From: Ooceraea biroi
Lineage: Eukaryota; Arthropoda; Insecta; Hymenoptera; Formicidae
Length of the DNA stretch: 64,000 nucleotides
Direction: 5' to 3'
Assembly: GCF_003672135.1 (NCBI RefSeq)
Contig: NC_039513.1
Location: forward strand, 14,969,591 to 15,033,590
Shown: one piece after another, positions 12,912 to 25,700 of the stretch
Numbering within the stretch: the first letter of the stretch is position 1
Layout of the letters: every line of letters starts with the position of its first letter
Program-made: the position numbers and the translations under genes
Notes under the pieces: model-generated
The model's database searches: none
What the model was told of the DNA's origin: nothing
Seen by the model: the letters and a program-made list of their open reading frames with translations, nothing else

Positions 12912-15900
12912 TCAATTGATGTGCGTGGGATATGTAGTAAAGTCGAGCGTTAACACTTTGCTTTCCAGACACTCGCCCACCTGAAATGCATAACAGATAT
13001 TGTTAAGTAACAGCACAAAATACATTATAAATAATAAGAGTCGTACAATAATGAATTTACTCACGTCCGGGCAGATTCCGATGAGCGCATCGGCATGCGA
13101 ATAAAATTCCTCCTTCAGTGATATAACGATTGTCTGTAACGAGCTGGTTTTGTCGCGAATGTAACTCGCCACCTTCCCTATGTTAGTATTATCGAGGGCA
13201 GCGTCGATCTCGTCCAAGACAAAAAACGGCGCCGGCTGGAAGCTGACGAGGACGAACAGACAGAACAGAAAATTCATTATCCATTTCATATTTAAGTCAC
13301 ACTTGATGAAATCCCTTTCTTATGTTTTGCGTATCAACCTGTGAATTGCGAACAGCAAAGCTAGCGCAGCGACGGTCTTCTCTCCACCGGACAGATTCGA
13401 CATGGGCTGAAACCGCTTGCCGGGGGCCACGCAGTTGTAATTGATGCCGTCCAGGTAGGGCTCCTCGGGATTTTCTGGCCCGAGGAATGCCTGGGCGGAC
13501 TGATTCTTCGCCAGACTCTGAAATAACGACGACAAAAAATTGAATTTATATATATTATAAATTTACACGTAAAGCCACATTTGTTAATTCGCAAACCTTG
13601 TAGATGGGATCGATCTCATTCGCCACGTGCTCGAAACACGCCATGAATCTGTCGTGCCTCTCCTTCTTCACTTTCTCGAACTGCGTCTTCGCCTTCTTCG
13701 CCTTTTTGCGGGACTGCTCGAATTCTTCGTTGGTCTCTTGCAGTTTCTCCTTCGCCAGATACAGCTTTTGAATCGCCTGAGGAAATGACTTTTCATTATT
13801 AATTGTTCATTAGTCATCTTCATATCAATGTTAATATACACGCCGCGAACCTTCATATTCGGAGCTTGTATGCGCTGTATCGTGCCCTGCAAATCGTTAA
13901 TGATTTTCGTCAATTTCTCCGTGGTCTTCTTGATATCTTCTTCCTCCACATCCTTCAAGTTTTCAGGCAGAAGCGCGTAGTCGATGGTGATCTTCCTCTC
14001 GCGCTCGTACTGCTGCTGCGTGCTGATCGACAAATCGGTAGTCGTCTCACTGCCATTCGTCGTGCTCGTTTCGTCTGCAATGTCCTCCATGTTTCCGTGC
14101 AGCATCGGAATCGCGATGTCCTCCATCTAAATGCCGTCAAATGTGAATTTGTTAGCGGAAAACGTAACGAAACGACGCATGCAGTCTTACGTCGACGACT
14201 CAAACCTTGCACTGCATCAAAATCGCATGTCGTTCGGCTTTCTTCTGCTCGATCTTCGTTTCAATCGCGTTGAGCTGCTTCTGAGCTGCCTGAATATCCT
14301 TCGCTATGGCTCCCACCTCACGCCTGGCTTTACCGATCTCGTCCTCCTTCTGGTCAACCTCCATCTTCTTAGCGTTGCGGGACGATTTGAGCTGCTCCAT
14401 TTGTTGCTCATCGTGATCGATCTCCGCTTTCTGGTTCGACTCGGTCTGCCTGGCGGACTCGAGCTTATCCTCTGCGTCCTGGACCGCCCGCTCCCACCGC
14501 AAAACATTGCCTGCAAGTTACAAGTGACGTTAAGTTAGGTTAGCTGTGCAAAATTTAATAGTGCGATCAACGTACTTTCTGTGTCACGTTGCTTCTCGAA
14601 GTCTAACTGATTGTAAATGCGATTGCACTGATTGTCGAACTCCATCCTCTTCTTTGCTCTTTCCTGCTGCGATCTGAAAGAATATTCAAGTCGCAGTGCA
14701 TTCTTTATTACGTCAAACGTAAAATACACAACAGTTGTAATCTAATTTTTTTTTCATACCTCAATTCTCGTTCCTCGTATTGGCGGATGTTGGAAACTCC
14801 GATTTGCTCGCAAAAACTGGCAAATACGTCGTCCTCGACATTGTTCATTTTCTCTTTAATATTCTGTATTTCTTGATCCCTTTCCGCCATAGTTTTCTCG
14901 ATGGCAGTTATCGCAGGCTGCAAAAAAAATATCATAAGCATTCCTTCTTTAACATGAATACGTGTATTTATGTGTATAAAAATTTCAAGACTCACGCCAA
15001 ACATGTTCAGTTCGTTCTGCAGACCGTCCAACTCTACCTCGAGATCCGAAATTTGTTTTTGCTGCGCACAACAGAGATAATTAATATTATAAAATTAGTT
15101 TATTTATTAATATACATCTTTGGGAAATTCGTTGCTTGAACAACGCAGTGACACAACACTCACCGTTGCAGACAAGTCGCTTTTGTTGTACTTTAGGCGA
15201 GTCTCCAAGCCGCGTATCTGTGATTCCACTGTATTCAATTCGGATTCCTTGCGCGATTTTTTCAGAGATTCTCTCAGTTCTTCAGTTAATTTTTCCTGTA
15301 AATAAAAAAAACCGAGATGCTTATGTCTTCCCAGAATATGCACGAAAGATGTATTACCTTTTGCGCCTTTAACTGAGACATTTGTTTCTCGTCCCATCTT
15401 TTCGCCTTCTTCGCCAGATCTAGACTGCCGCCAGATATTATACCGGCTTTCTGATAGAACGTACCGTCTAACGCGACGCACTGGAAATATTTTGCATGTA
15501 TCATGTACACATTTCGCAATATTATCACTAAGCAACTTGCGAGTGCAACTTACATCGTATCTAGTCTTCTTATCCATCTCGTACGCCACTTTGTTCGCAT
15601 CCTCGGGAGTCTCGCACACAAGAGCGTTGTTGGTCGCGAAGAGAACCGCCCTGTCGATGTCCTTCGGTGAGAAATGCAACACGTCGTACAGTAACTTCAC
15701 GTTCTTGGGCTCCTGTATGTTGCTGCGGAACGATTCGATAGATTACAATTAAAATATTTACAGAGAATTTACGGTAGGAAGGGCGAAGGGTTTTTAATAA
15801 GAAGAATAAATTGTTTCACTTATTTACCGAAGACGTTCCTTCAGCGGCTTAGCTTGTATGTAATCGAGCGGGAGGAAGGTCTCCGGTTCGAGGTACTGCT

Positions 15901-18305
15901 CCTTCAGGTACTGGATGCACTGTCTGGCCGTTTTCTCCGTGTCCACCACGATGGCCTCCATGTACTTGCCGAGCACCTTCGTGATCGCGACGTTGTACCG
16001 CTTGTGTATCGGTTCGCACATGTTGTACATGCGATCGTACTGAAAGAAAGACGCCAGTCATTTCATTTCACCTCTACCTTAAGGGAGACAGTGGAAGGGA
16101 ACGGGACGAAACGCACCACTCCGGGAAACAGGCGCTTGAAATTTTCCACTATTTCCGTCTTCTTCTTGGTCCTGGACACCTCGTGCTTGTCGACCTTGGC
16201 GTCGCCGAGTTGCTCCGAGATGCTCTCCAGTTCTCGCTGTAGATTCTGGATCTTGTCCTTCGACGTGCCCACGTCGGACTGCAAGTCCGCCCTGAGCTTC
16301 TTCTGATCCTCCAGCGCGGCCTCCGACGTTCGTATGTGCTCCTCGAGCTTCTCCACGCGCTTGAGCGCCTCGTCTCGCATGTGGCCCTTCTGCTTGTGCT
16401 TGTTCTCGATCTCAGTTTTCTTCCTGCCCTCATTGTCCAGTCTGTCCTGATCCGACTTCTGCTCGCGATTGATCGAGTCGAGAAGCTGGAGGTATCTGGC
16501 CGACTGCTTGCCGGCCTCCTCCTTCAAGCGATTGTACTCGCGAACCTGAAATTGATTTTGGTGGTTGACAATTAAATGTAATATATAATAAATACAATTT
16601 ATGTCGTACCTGTTCGTCCTCGAGTTGCACGTCTCTTCCTTGCAGCTGCGACTGTCCCGCTATGCTCGCTTCGTAAGCGGCTTTAGCCTCCTCCACCTGT
16701 CGCAATTCCTCCTGCAACTCGTTTATGTCCTTCTTGTGGGCCTCGTCCGCGATGCGCGCCTGCGCTAAAGACTTGCGCGCCGATTCCGTTTTCTTTTGCA
16801 TGTGCGCGACGCGCTCCTTCGCCTTGATGAACGTCGGCCGCTTCTTCGTGATCTCCACCTCCACCTCTCTGATGTCTTGCTCTATCTTAGCGAGATCCCT
16901 GCCCAGTTTAGCGGCGTCCTTCTTCTTGTCTTTCAGCAACTCCTCGGCCTTCTCCTTCTTCTTCTCTATCTTCTCGATCTCGTGTTGCTTCTTCTTCTGG
17001 GAAACCTCGTAGTTCTCAATGCTCTTCTCGTTGTGAAATAATCGGAACAGTTGCAGCTCCACTTGCTTCTCCACCTAAAAAAGTAAGCGTAGACGATACG
17101 TAATCCCAAGTTTCCTCTTGGCACAAAGTATCATGTTTAAGTTAAAAGAAAGAAACATACATATTCTTCCTTTAGACGCTGATATTTCTCAGCCTCCTCT
17201 TTCTCCAGCTTCGCCTCCTTCCTCTCAGCAGCAATCCCCTTCTTCTTCTGATACGAAAATTGAGTCTCCTCCTCAGCTTTTAACATGTCCGTCCTCAGTC
17301 TGGAACAACATTCTTATTATTTATAAAAATATTCCCAAAATGAAGCTTCAACGCAGTGGCATTTACTAATTTACCTTTCGTATTCCGCCTTTAGCGCACC
17401 GGAATTACTGATTTCCTCAAACAGTGCAGTGCGCTCCTTTGGATTTTTCATCGCTATGGACTCGACCGCGCCTTGAAACACCAGAAAGTTCTTCGCCTTG
17501 ACATTAATACCAAGCTGCTCCAACTCATTAAGATATACTTGACTGGTGACAAGCTGTGAAAATATTTTAAAGATTTTTAGATAAATGTGTACGTATAATT
17601 CAATAAAAAATCAGTTATAAAACTCACGGTACTGTTTATTCGATGCTCGGAAGATGAACCTTGTACTGAACGCATGAAGCTCTTCTCGGTTCCATCTTCC
17701 AACTCAAACACAGCTGTCACTGAAGCGCTACACCAAGAGCACGAGTTTATAGATTTTTATACACAAAGCAGGAAAATAAACAATATATTTTGCAGATGAT
17801 GTTTATTATACCTTCGCGCTACTGGCATTCCGATAGATGCGCCATGAATAAGTTCACTAAACCGTTTCACTCGCAAACTGCTGGTCTTCTCCCCCATAAC
17901 AAAGCTGATGGCATCCATAAAGTTGGATTTTCCTGCAACACGTAATAAGAATGCATCGCACTCACAGAAAGTTTGTCAAATTTGACAATCTGTCGAAGCA
18001 AAATGTTGCACATCGCACTCGGCGAGCGTGATAGCCGAGTGACTGGTTTTTCTCGAAAATGTATTAGACGTATTAGTGGATAATTTGACAGTTTGAGTGC
18101 AATACAGCAACCACGAAAGACTGGCGTTTCACAGTTCGGCGTCCGTAATTGCGTTTACGGAACATATTTATTGTTGACACACGGATAACCTACCGGATCC
18201 ATTGGGGCCAACGACCGCCGTGAAAGACTTTAACGGGCCGATGGTGAGCTTCCCTTTGTAGGATTTAAAGTTCTCGACGTCGATGTGCTTGAGGAACGCC
18301 GGCAT
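12912..18305 (-). CDS. SMC1: Structural maintenance of chromosomes protein 1 (cohesin subunit SMC1)
   Basis: Core ATPase of the cohesin ring, pairing with SMC3 in sister-chromatid cohesion and chromatin looping in the nucleus. The minus-strand start ATG at 18305 opens MPAFLKHIDVENFKSYKGK. Walker A GPNGSGKSNFMDAISFVMGE spans exon 1 (18305-18194) and exon 2 (17932-17812). Exons 3-5 (17727-17628, 17553-17375, 17299-17161) complete the N-terminal head and enter the coil. Exons 17074-16610 and 16545-16117 are coiled coil. Exons 16039-15828, 15722-15554 and 15480-15358 are the hinge, with GIISGGSLDLA. About 15300-13860 is the return coil. The signature NLSGGEKTVAALALLFAIH is at about 13370, Walker B FFVLDEIDAALDNTN at about 13200, and the protein ends TYPTHIN with TGA at 12914-12912. 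All phases agree across 20 exons, giving roughly 1,230 residues, normal for SMC1. The sequence is clearly closer to animal SMC1 than its left neighbour is. Confidence 0.97.
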
Positions 18306-18411
18306 TTTCGAGAGCAATCAAATAAATCGCATGAAATCAGAAAGTAGCGTAATTGGCGCCACAAAATTCTCAACACCAACAACCATCACTGTTCAACTGT
18401 ACTTTATAGCG
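18306..18411. promoter_or_regulatory. Putative SMC1 promoter, possibly bidirectional
   Basis: The 106 bp between the SMC1 ATG (minus) and a small plus-strand ORF must contain the SMC1 5' UTR and probably its core promoter. No TATA box is evident. The assignment rests on position only. Confidence 0.35.
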
Positions 18412-18642
18412 ATGAGCAAGAATGAGAAGAGTGGAAAGTGCAAACGGCGTCCCTGGACTCGCGACGGCAGTGCCATCTATGAGCAGTTCGTGAGTTTTAT
18501 ATTTCATGCTAAATATTTTGTGTACGTTGCATGGTCACTAGATGTCGCAAGTGTACAGCTTTGAAATTTGCGGTTTGTGGTGCAGATCCTGCTAGAGTTC
18601 TCTAATGTCGCACTTGAGTTTGTCTTCTTTCGCCGTTTGTGA
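18412..18642 (+). CDS. Possible small two-exon ORF divergent from SMC1 (44 aa)
   Basis: The ATG at 18412 opens MSKNEKSGKCKRRPWTRDGS, a basic stretch. A consensus donor (TTC|GTGAGT) follows at 18489/18490 and an acceptor (gtggtgcag) at 18585. Joining them gives 26 + 18 codons ending at TGA 18640-18642 with a hydrophobic C-terminus (ILLEFSNVALEFVFFRRL). Reading through the donor instead gives a 51-residue ORF. I do not recognise either product. It could be the first exon of a transcript divergent from SMC1, a real micropeptide, or chance. Confidence 0.25.
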
Positions 18643-21619
18643 GATCTCAGAAAATTGATATTATTTGAACATCAATTGCTGAAATTATCAGATAAAATAC
18701 GTCTTCGACAAACAGTAAGTACGATAAAGATCTATATAGATTATTTAAGGTTAATCTATTTTAAATATACTGTATATAATTTTTTGTTGATGAGTTTTAC
18801 ACACATACGTACGAGTTTTACGTACATAGAGTATGTATATTATTAATTTAATAACATATTATTAATTCTATGTTATCTAATACATTTTCCATTTTTACGT
18901 AAGATATAAAAATCTATCCATCTATTAAAATGTAATTAATAGCGGATAAACCATGCTGACGCTGGATTAAATGGTCAATTTTGATCACGTGACCTGATTT
19001 GTCGCTAAAAATGAGCGCCGAGCGTCAGCATGAAAAAGCACCTTTAATAACAAATGAAAGAAGCCGGCGTCTCAATTAGCGATTCGTCTGCTCTTAGTTG
19101 CTCGTCGAAGGACCAACCGTTCGGAATATAGGACTACGAAGGGCGTACGGGCGAAACGGCACGAGGGTGGAAAGAGTGACGAAACTCGGTGAAAGAGCTG
19201 GACGGGACGACCCCGACACGACGGGGCGAGGGATGGAGTTGGCTGAAGGCGCTATCGGCCGTGAATAATGCGCGGTGGCGTCCACATCTCGTGCATGTTC
19301 GTGCGTTCGATTTGGCGACTCGGCTGGATGGATTGATAAAGATTAAAGGTAAAGGGAGGCGGCAGGGTGCAGGGGTGTTTTCGAGTTAGGCGACAGAAGT
19401 CAGCCAGCGAAACGAAGCGGGCGCGCGTCCGCGTGGGGGATGATGTCACATAGGGGTTCCCCCCTACCCGTTCCCCTCCCCCCCCGTAGCGTAAATACAT
19501 ACAGATGCAGGACGGATTGATGCATTGACCGGGCGCAGTGACGTAGGTATGTCGCGTATTGTGCAACGAGATTCTTCCTCGCCGCGATTCTTCGTGTGGG
19601 AATATCAAAGGTCGGTGTGTCGCGCTACTTTTTTTTCGCTAGGATGTGTCTGTCTGTTTGTCGGACAGACAAATCTTCCGCGTCTTGAGTTATAGCAATA
19701 GCTAAATAATATAACAAAGAGATAATATTAATTAAAATTCATCTTTGCACATTATTTTGATATTTTGATTCGTGAGTTTTACTTTTACGTTTTGTCACTG
19801 AAATTATTATATCTTTTCGCCGTTCATGTATTTGAAACACGAGAGAAATAATTGAAGGAAATTCTGCGCCTTTCCGGTTCTGACAGCCCGTCAACTTCGG
19901 TTGGCTTTGTGATTTTCAGAACACGTTGTTCATTTGATAAAGCGTTAATTGTTGCACGGCAAAATGTCGGCAATGAGATAATCTTCATACAGCTTTTAAA
20001 CACGCGTCATGATTTTCCATTGTCTCAATTTTCCATTAGCGGACAGCTATTTTTGCCGCGCGAGAACACACCGTGACGTTTCGGGTGGCAGAGAACGAAT
20101 AAGCCCTTCGGGAAAACGTTCTACGCCAATGCGAGAGCGAAGCTCGCCTCGGTATGACTCATGCGATCTCTCTCGCAGCCTCCCCTGCACGGTCCCGTAT
20201 CGTAGTCGTGCACAATGGAGAATAGCAAACGCAGTAAAGGTAACTCACGTTCGCCAGGGCCGGGGCCGGTAATGCTAGTCCGCTTTCTCCCCTTGTTCCT
20301 CCCGGAGTACCCGCGGGCCACGTGGCATAATTTTCACCCCCGTTTCTCGCTCTATCTCTTCAGTGGCGATCGTGGAAACGATCTCTCGTCGTGAAATATA
20401 TATATTACATCGTTCTCCTCCGCGGTCGCGGGCAGACACAACCATTTCTGCGTTATCGCGACTTCTTTTCCGCCGTGCCGAAAGAAATCTCCCCCGTGAC
20501 ACTTGTAATCCAGATGCAGATGCTATCTGAAAAGCCGTTTTTATAAAACTATTCGTAAGACAGATGGATGACCAGGAACTATCTTGGCAATTAATCTTGC
20601 TAATTAATTAATTAGTAAATTTCTTACAATAAAAAATACATCTTTTCCCGTATTCTTTTCTTTGTGCATTAAAAGCAAAAAGGAAAAAGCTACGTGAGGT
20701 AAATAGCATGGGATTTTAATAATACTTTTCGTACTCCGCTGCGATGCTTACGAAAACGTGTGACAAGAGAACGGAACCGTAAACGACCAATTTATGCGGC
20801 GAGCGCCTCGACGAGGATCCTCAATTAAACAATTACACTTAAATTGAGCGGAATTCCCACCGCGGTGCCCGCATGTTCGTTAACGATCATCATTCGTGCG
20901 CACCTACGAACTATTAAGGTACATACAGAGATACGAAGCTAAATAGCCTAATAGCCTTTGATCAGGTACACGTGGACCCACATGTATCGAAATTTATGAA
21001 TCACGAGATGAGCGCGGAACTCCGGAATTAAGATCCAGACGATAACACCACGATTGCGTGGTGGATGAGTGTAGCCTTGAGTGAATTTACGAATAACGAA
21101 GTACGAGGTGAAGTTGTGCCATTGATTACATAAAAGATGACTCTGTTTTTCATATATACAACCAAGGTTTATTTCCGTATCGCGAGTAAATATTTTTCAT
21201 TCCAATAGAAATTCACGTGATAAAAAGATCTGATGGTAGAAAACAATAAAAATAGAACTTGGCTTCTTTTGTTTTGTGCATGATTGAAGATTGTATGTAA
21301 TATACAGTTATAACTTGCGACTTGTATGAATGACCTCACCTTTGCTCGTTTGTGCACAAGTTGATAGCGATAAGTCGCTCTTTGTTTCCCTCGTTAGCCG
21401 CAACATCCTCTCTGTCGATTCTCTTTATTCTAATTGCCACGTAACTCGAGGTTTGTAGCCTCGGCAGCGTGTAATTTCGTTTTTATTATATTATGTAGAA
21501 TTATAAAGAACTAATTAACATTCTTTTACGGACCTAGATATGATTTTTGCACAAAAATAATTGTAATATTCTTGTTTATTAAAATGAAATAAATATAATA
21601 TGTATATGATTAACATATA
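18643..21619. other. Non-coding, probably zfh1 upstream or intronic DNA
   Basis: No recognisable coding domain. It contains a 12-bp perfect inverted repeat (18952-18963 and 19021-19032), a CACGTG E-box near 18985, a CpG-rich patch at 19100-19600, and a GC-rich patch at 20040-20340 with a possible tiny first exon (ATG 20215, donor 20240). Confidence 0.4.
18952..19032. repeat. 12-bp inverted repeat CATGCTGACGCT / AGCGTCAGCATG
   Basis: The arms at 18952-18963 and 19021-19032 are perfect reverse complements separated by 57 bp. Each arm contains TGCTGAC, the half-site core of Maf-type elements. Function is inference only. Confidence 0.6.
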
Positions 21620-22729
21620 CAGGATAAGGCACCTAAAACAGGCCATCTGAATATCTCGGCTGTTATTGGTGATAGAAAAAAATGTGTCAGACCAAACTTG
21701 CATGGTTTCGAGGGACACATAATTTGTTTTAAATAATTTTTTATTAGGTGAACGCGTAGAGGTCATATGAAGGTCAACTTCGTTTTTTTAAATGGTATGA
21801 TATGTTTTTTTACGTACTATCTAGTAGAGCGTTTGAAGATACGCACATTGATCTACGGGTCAAAATCATTCAAGGTCACTGAAGGCCAACTGCAAGGGAA
21901 AATAATTTACTTTATATTGCCTAGAGTTCTCTGCTATTAAAAATACTATAAACTCAGAAATGAAAAAGTTCTAGCCCTTAGAAATTTTTTCTTTTTCCGC
22001 GAAGTTCTGAGTTGTTGTTATCATTATTTTTTATATTGCCTAAAGTTCTCTGCTATTGAAAATACCGTAAACTCAGAAATGAAAAAGTTCTAGCCCTTAG
22101 AAATTTTTTCTTTTTCCGCGAAGTCCTGAGTTGTTGTTATCATTATTTTTTTATATTGCCTAGAGTTCTCTGCTATTGAAAATACCGTAAATTCATAAAT
22201 GAAAAAGTTCTCGAGTTAAAAATTTTTTTCTTCTGAGAGGAGTTTTGAGTTGATGATATCATTATTTTTTATATTGCCTAGAGTTCTCTGCTATTGAAAC
22301 TACCGTAAATTCAGAAATGAAAAAGTTCTCGAGTTTAAAACTTTTTCCTTCTGAGAGGAGTTCTGAGTTGATGATATAATTATTTTTTATATTTCCTAGA
22401 GTTCTCTGCTATTGAAAATACCGTAAACTCAAATGAAAAAGTTCTAGCACTTAGAAATTTTAGCCTTCAGTGACTTTGAATGATTTTGACCCGTAGATCA
22501 ATGTGCGCATCTTCAAACGCTCCACTAGATGGTACGTAAAAAAACATATCATACCATTTAAAAAAACGAAGTTGACCTTCATATGACCTCTACGCCTCCA
22601 CCTAATAAAAAACTATTTAGAACAAATTATGTGTCCCTCGAAACCATGCAAGTTTGGTCTGACACATTTTTTTCTATCACCAATAACAGCCGAGATATTC
22701 AGGTGGACTGTTTTAGGTGCCTCACCCTG
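21620..22729. mobile_element. Non-autonomous terminal-inverted-repeat DNA element (MITE-like), 1.1 kb
   Basis: Left arm about 21620-21887 and right arm about 22465-22729 are reverse complements of roughly 265 bp with few differences. The left end begins CAGGATAAGGCACCTAAAAC and the right end finishes TTTTAGGTGCCTCACCCTG. Both ends abut TATA, consistent with a TA or TATA target-site duplication. The interior holds only a minisatellite and no transposase, so the element must have been moved in trans. The superfamily cannot be named with confidence. Confidence 0.85.
21912..22465. repeat. Internal minisatellite, about 5 copies of a ~119-bp unit
   Basis: Units beginning TTATATTGCCTAGAGTTCTC start near 21912, 22031, 22151, 22269 and 22388, each containing CTGCTATTGAAAATACC and GAAAAAGTTCT. 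Copies 1 and 2 are nearly identical; copies 3-5 are more diverged. The array fills the space between the element's inverted arms. Confidence 0.85.
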
Positions 22730-25700
22730 TATATATAGCAAGAGATATAATAATATTATTTAATCATGTCAGCAACTTTGCAACTTAATTGTCAAAATAT
22801 TCACTCACCTGATGATTTCAGCGTCCCGATGTGCATGTGTCGAGATACGCGCGGTGCTCTCAGCGAAGCGGAAAAGCAGAAGGAAAATCGGGGAAGACGA
22901 AACGTGCGGACGTACATGGAACCAGATATGTCAGTATTTAAACATGAAGAGGTAAGAGTCCAGGGGAGAGAGCGAAATCGGCCGTCCATTGTGCTCAGGT
23001 GTGAGGCGTGTGCGCAATGGTACGATCCACGGGGGTAACCGGAGAGGGGGGGGGTGAAGGGGCAAGAGGGACGAGACAGGGGTAGATTTGCACACGCGGC
23101 ACGAGCCGCTCCAACAAAGGGATGGAACAGATTGGAAGCCATTCATTCACTCGCCCTGTCTTTTTTTCCCCTGTATTTGACTGGGAGAGCATCGACCATC
23201 CCCGTCTCACCCTTCCCGCCCGTTCCTCTTCCCGAATCGCGTAGTTTAACTCTCGGGATCACCCTCGTGCGGTACAGGTACAGTCAATCGCGTCGCTAAT
23301 TCCAAGTTTCATTAGGGAGTCTTTGTACAGAGTAATATAGCGCCTCGGCGAGGGCGCTCGGCGAAAAATGTACTTAGAGTTTTCGATATCGCATGGACCT
23401 GCATAAAGACAAATACACTTATTTGTTAAAACGTACGGTTAAAATCGGAGCTAAATATAGAAAGCTACAGCTAAACTTCTTCCTTGTCTGTAGAATTTAA
23501 AATGAAATCTACTCGGTATTATTATAGCAACTTGAAATTTCTTTTTCGTTTTGCGAAAAACAAAAATCTCTCGCTTATGAGAGATTCGACCTGAATTTCA
23601 TCGCGGTCTACGATAACGATAAAGGTGCAGATACGAGTGCGATTCTCAGTTATTACTCTGGGCCCTTGAGCGAGCGCGATTCCAGATTCAATAACGGCGA
23701 ACGAGTGAGTACTAAAAGCCTTTTAACGTGACCGACTGTACGTGGGGTGTAGTACCTTCTCAGTCAGGGGGTAAAGACCCCCTCAGTGCCACCCTCGAGC
23801 CACGTTTCGTGCACCGTGCCCGTAGTTATACGTGCGCGAATTCGTATGTACCCATGTGCTCCGAAAAGAACGGTGGAAAGAGAAGCGTAACGGGAGAGGA
23901 AAGGAGAGCGAGGAGGAGATGGAGAAAGGGATGCTCGCAGGGGTGGGTTATGTTCTTTCCGCCTGCATGCTCCTCTATTCAAGTTATTGCATTACTGGCT
24001 TAGCTTTGCTACCCCATAGCCGCGTCCCCCGTACATACGGCCACCCCATCATCCACATCCAATATCCATCGCGGCACCGCGGCCGCATTTCGCAGTGCAC
24101 ACCTTTCCAGAATGCGTAACCGCCGAAATCCCTTTAAATTCCACCTCTTGCACCACCGCCGATGTACCTGTACGTGTGCCCGTGCGCGCGCGCGTGTGGG
24201 TTTTGGGGGGTGAAAAACCGTTCGTTATTTGAACGATTAATTATCTCGGGCATTAAATTTGCCTGTATATTTACGATGCTCACTATGACAAATCCGTCGC
24301 GCGATCATTGTTCGTGGACAACGCTCGTTCGGGTGTGCAGTCGTCGCGAACGTCGCGTGTCGACGGGATGAGAATTTATCGCGATACGCGTGCCCGCGAT
24401 TCGTCACGTATTAACGAAAGACCTATCCGTCGCGATGCCTGTCGCCCGCGATAAAACACGCCCTACGTCCGCGATTCGTACGCGGTCCGCGACAGATTTA
24501 TGGCCATCGACTCGTGCGCGTGCGACACTTTTCAATTAGTTTCACGGGATATCCCATTCTGCCTGCCGGCGTTGCATAATTCCGCGGTAACACGTTCGAT
24601 CCTTTAATTTCGCGAGTCAACCGTAAAATCAGCTCTCCTCTTCTGTCTCTCTCTTTCTGTTTTTCTATTACAAAAAGGTATCCTGCATTAAAAATTCTTT
24701 TATTGATTGAAGAGATATTTTAATGACGTATCTCTACTTTAGTAACTGTACACCCTGTACCAGAAATGGCCACAATTATCTTGATAGTGATCTTTCGTCT
24801 CTAATACTGCTCGTCAAGTCATAGTCATAGGGAAGAAATGTTTGCCTCGGGGTGAGCGCGAGATACCCGTCCAGCATAATGGCGCAACCTTTTCGCCCGA
24901 GTGACGCAAAGTTAATCCCCGTCGACGTCGAGATAGGATACCATTTCTTCCACAGAGAACATGTCGTGGGAACGGCGGTCACAGAGAGAGAGAGCCGGCG
25001 AATATATCGATGACTCACGTGCGCGATCTCGTGCCGGCACGTTTTTGCAGAATCGCTTTCCTGGGGCGGAAAGGGGAGACGAATGGAAGGCGGTAACGTT
25101 CGGGCTTGTGCGTACCTCGTCGAGTCCTCGAATGTGGTTCGCATACGGAGGGTATATCGGAGCACATGAAACGAAGGTGGACGAACGTTCGCCGAGCCCT
25201 CGGGCTGTCGCCCATATGGCAACCACGGTTGTATTCATGATACATAGGTAAATCGTTTCGATCTCTCGTGGATTCCCTCCGCACGGCTACGTGCATTCAA
25301 TCTGTCCACCTTCTACGCACCCTCGCGAACCTGCGCTCATTGTCCCTTCGCTGAGTTTTACTGAGCTGGGGGTTCAAAGATGGTGGAACATTGCCTCGAA
25401 CGGCACGGGAAGCGGTTTGGATAAGTGCGAGATTGAAATCGCGACGATCGATGTACTGCTTATTTTTTTATATGTACAACAAAATCAAATTCTTATTTAA
25501 AACTCAATGCTTAGTCTTTAAGTAGATTCAAACATGGAACTGATCAAAATTAAATTGAGGATCACAAAAATACACGCATTTAATTAAAATATGTTCTATG
25601 TAGAAAGACAAAAAAACACATCTTTGTATTAAATTAATTACATAATAATAATGTAAAATACATAAAATAATTTTACTACTTAGAAACAGAAAAAATATTG

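Noticed and set aside
22766..23038. 90-codon ORF next to the TIR element, with a donor-like GAG|GTAAGA at 22951
   Set aside because: No domain, no acceptor partner, composition typical of neighbouring CpG-rich noise.
24740..24765. Palindrome-like GTACACCCTGTAC, possible transposon end
   Set aside because: No matching second end or target duplication nearby.
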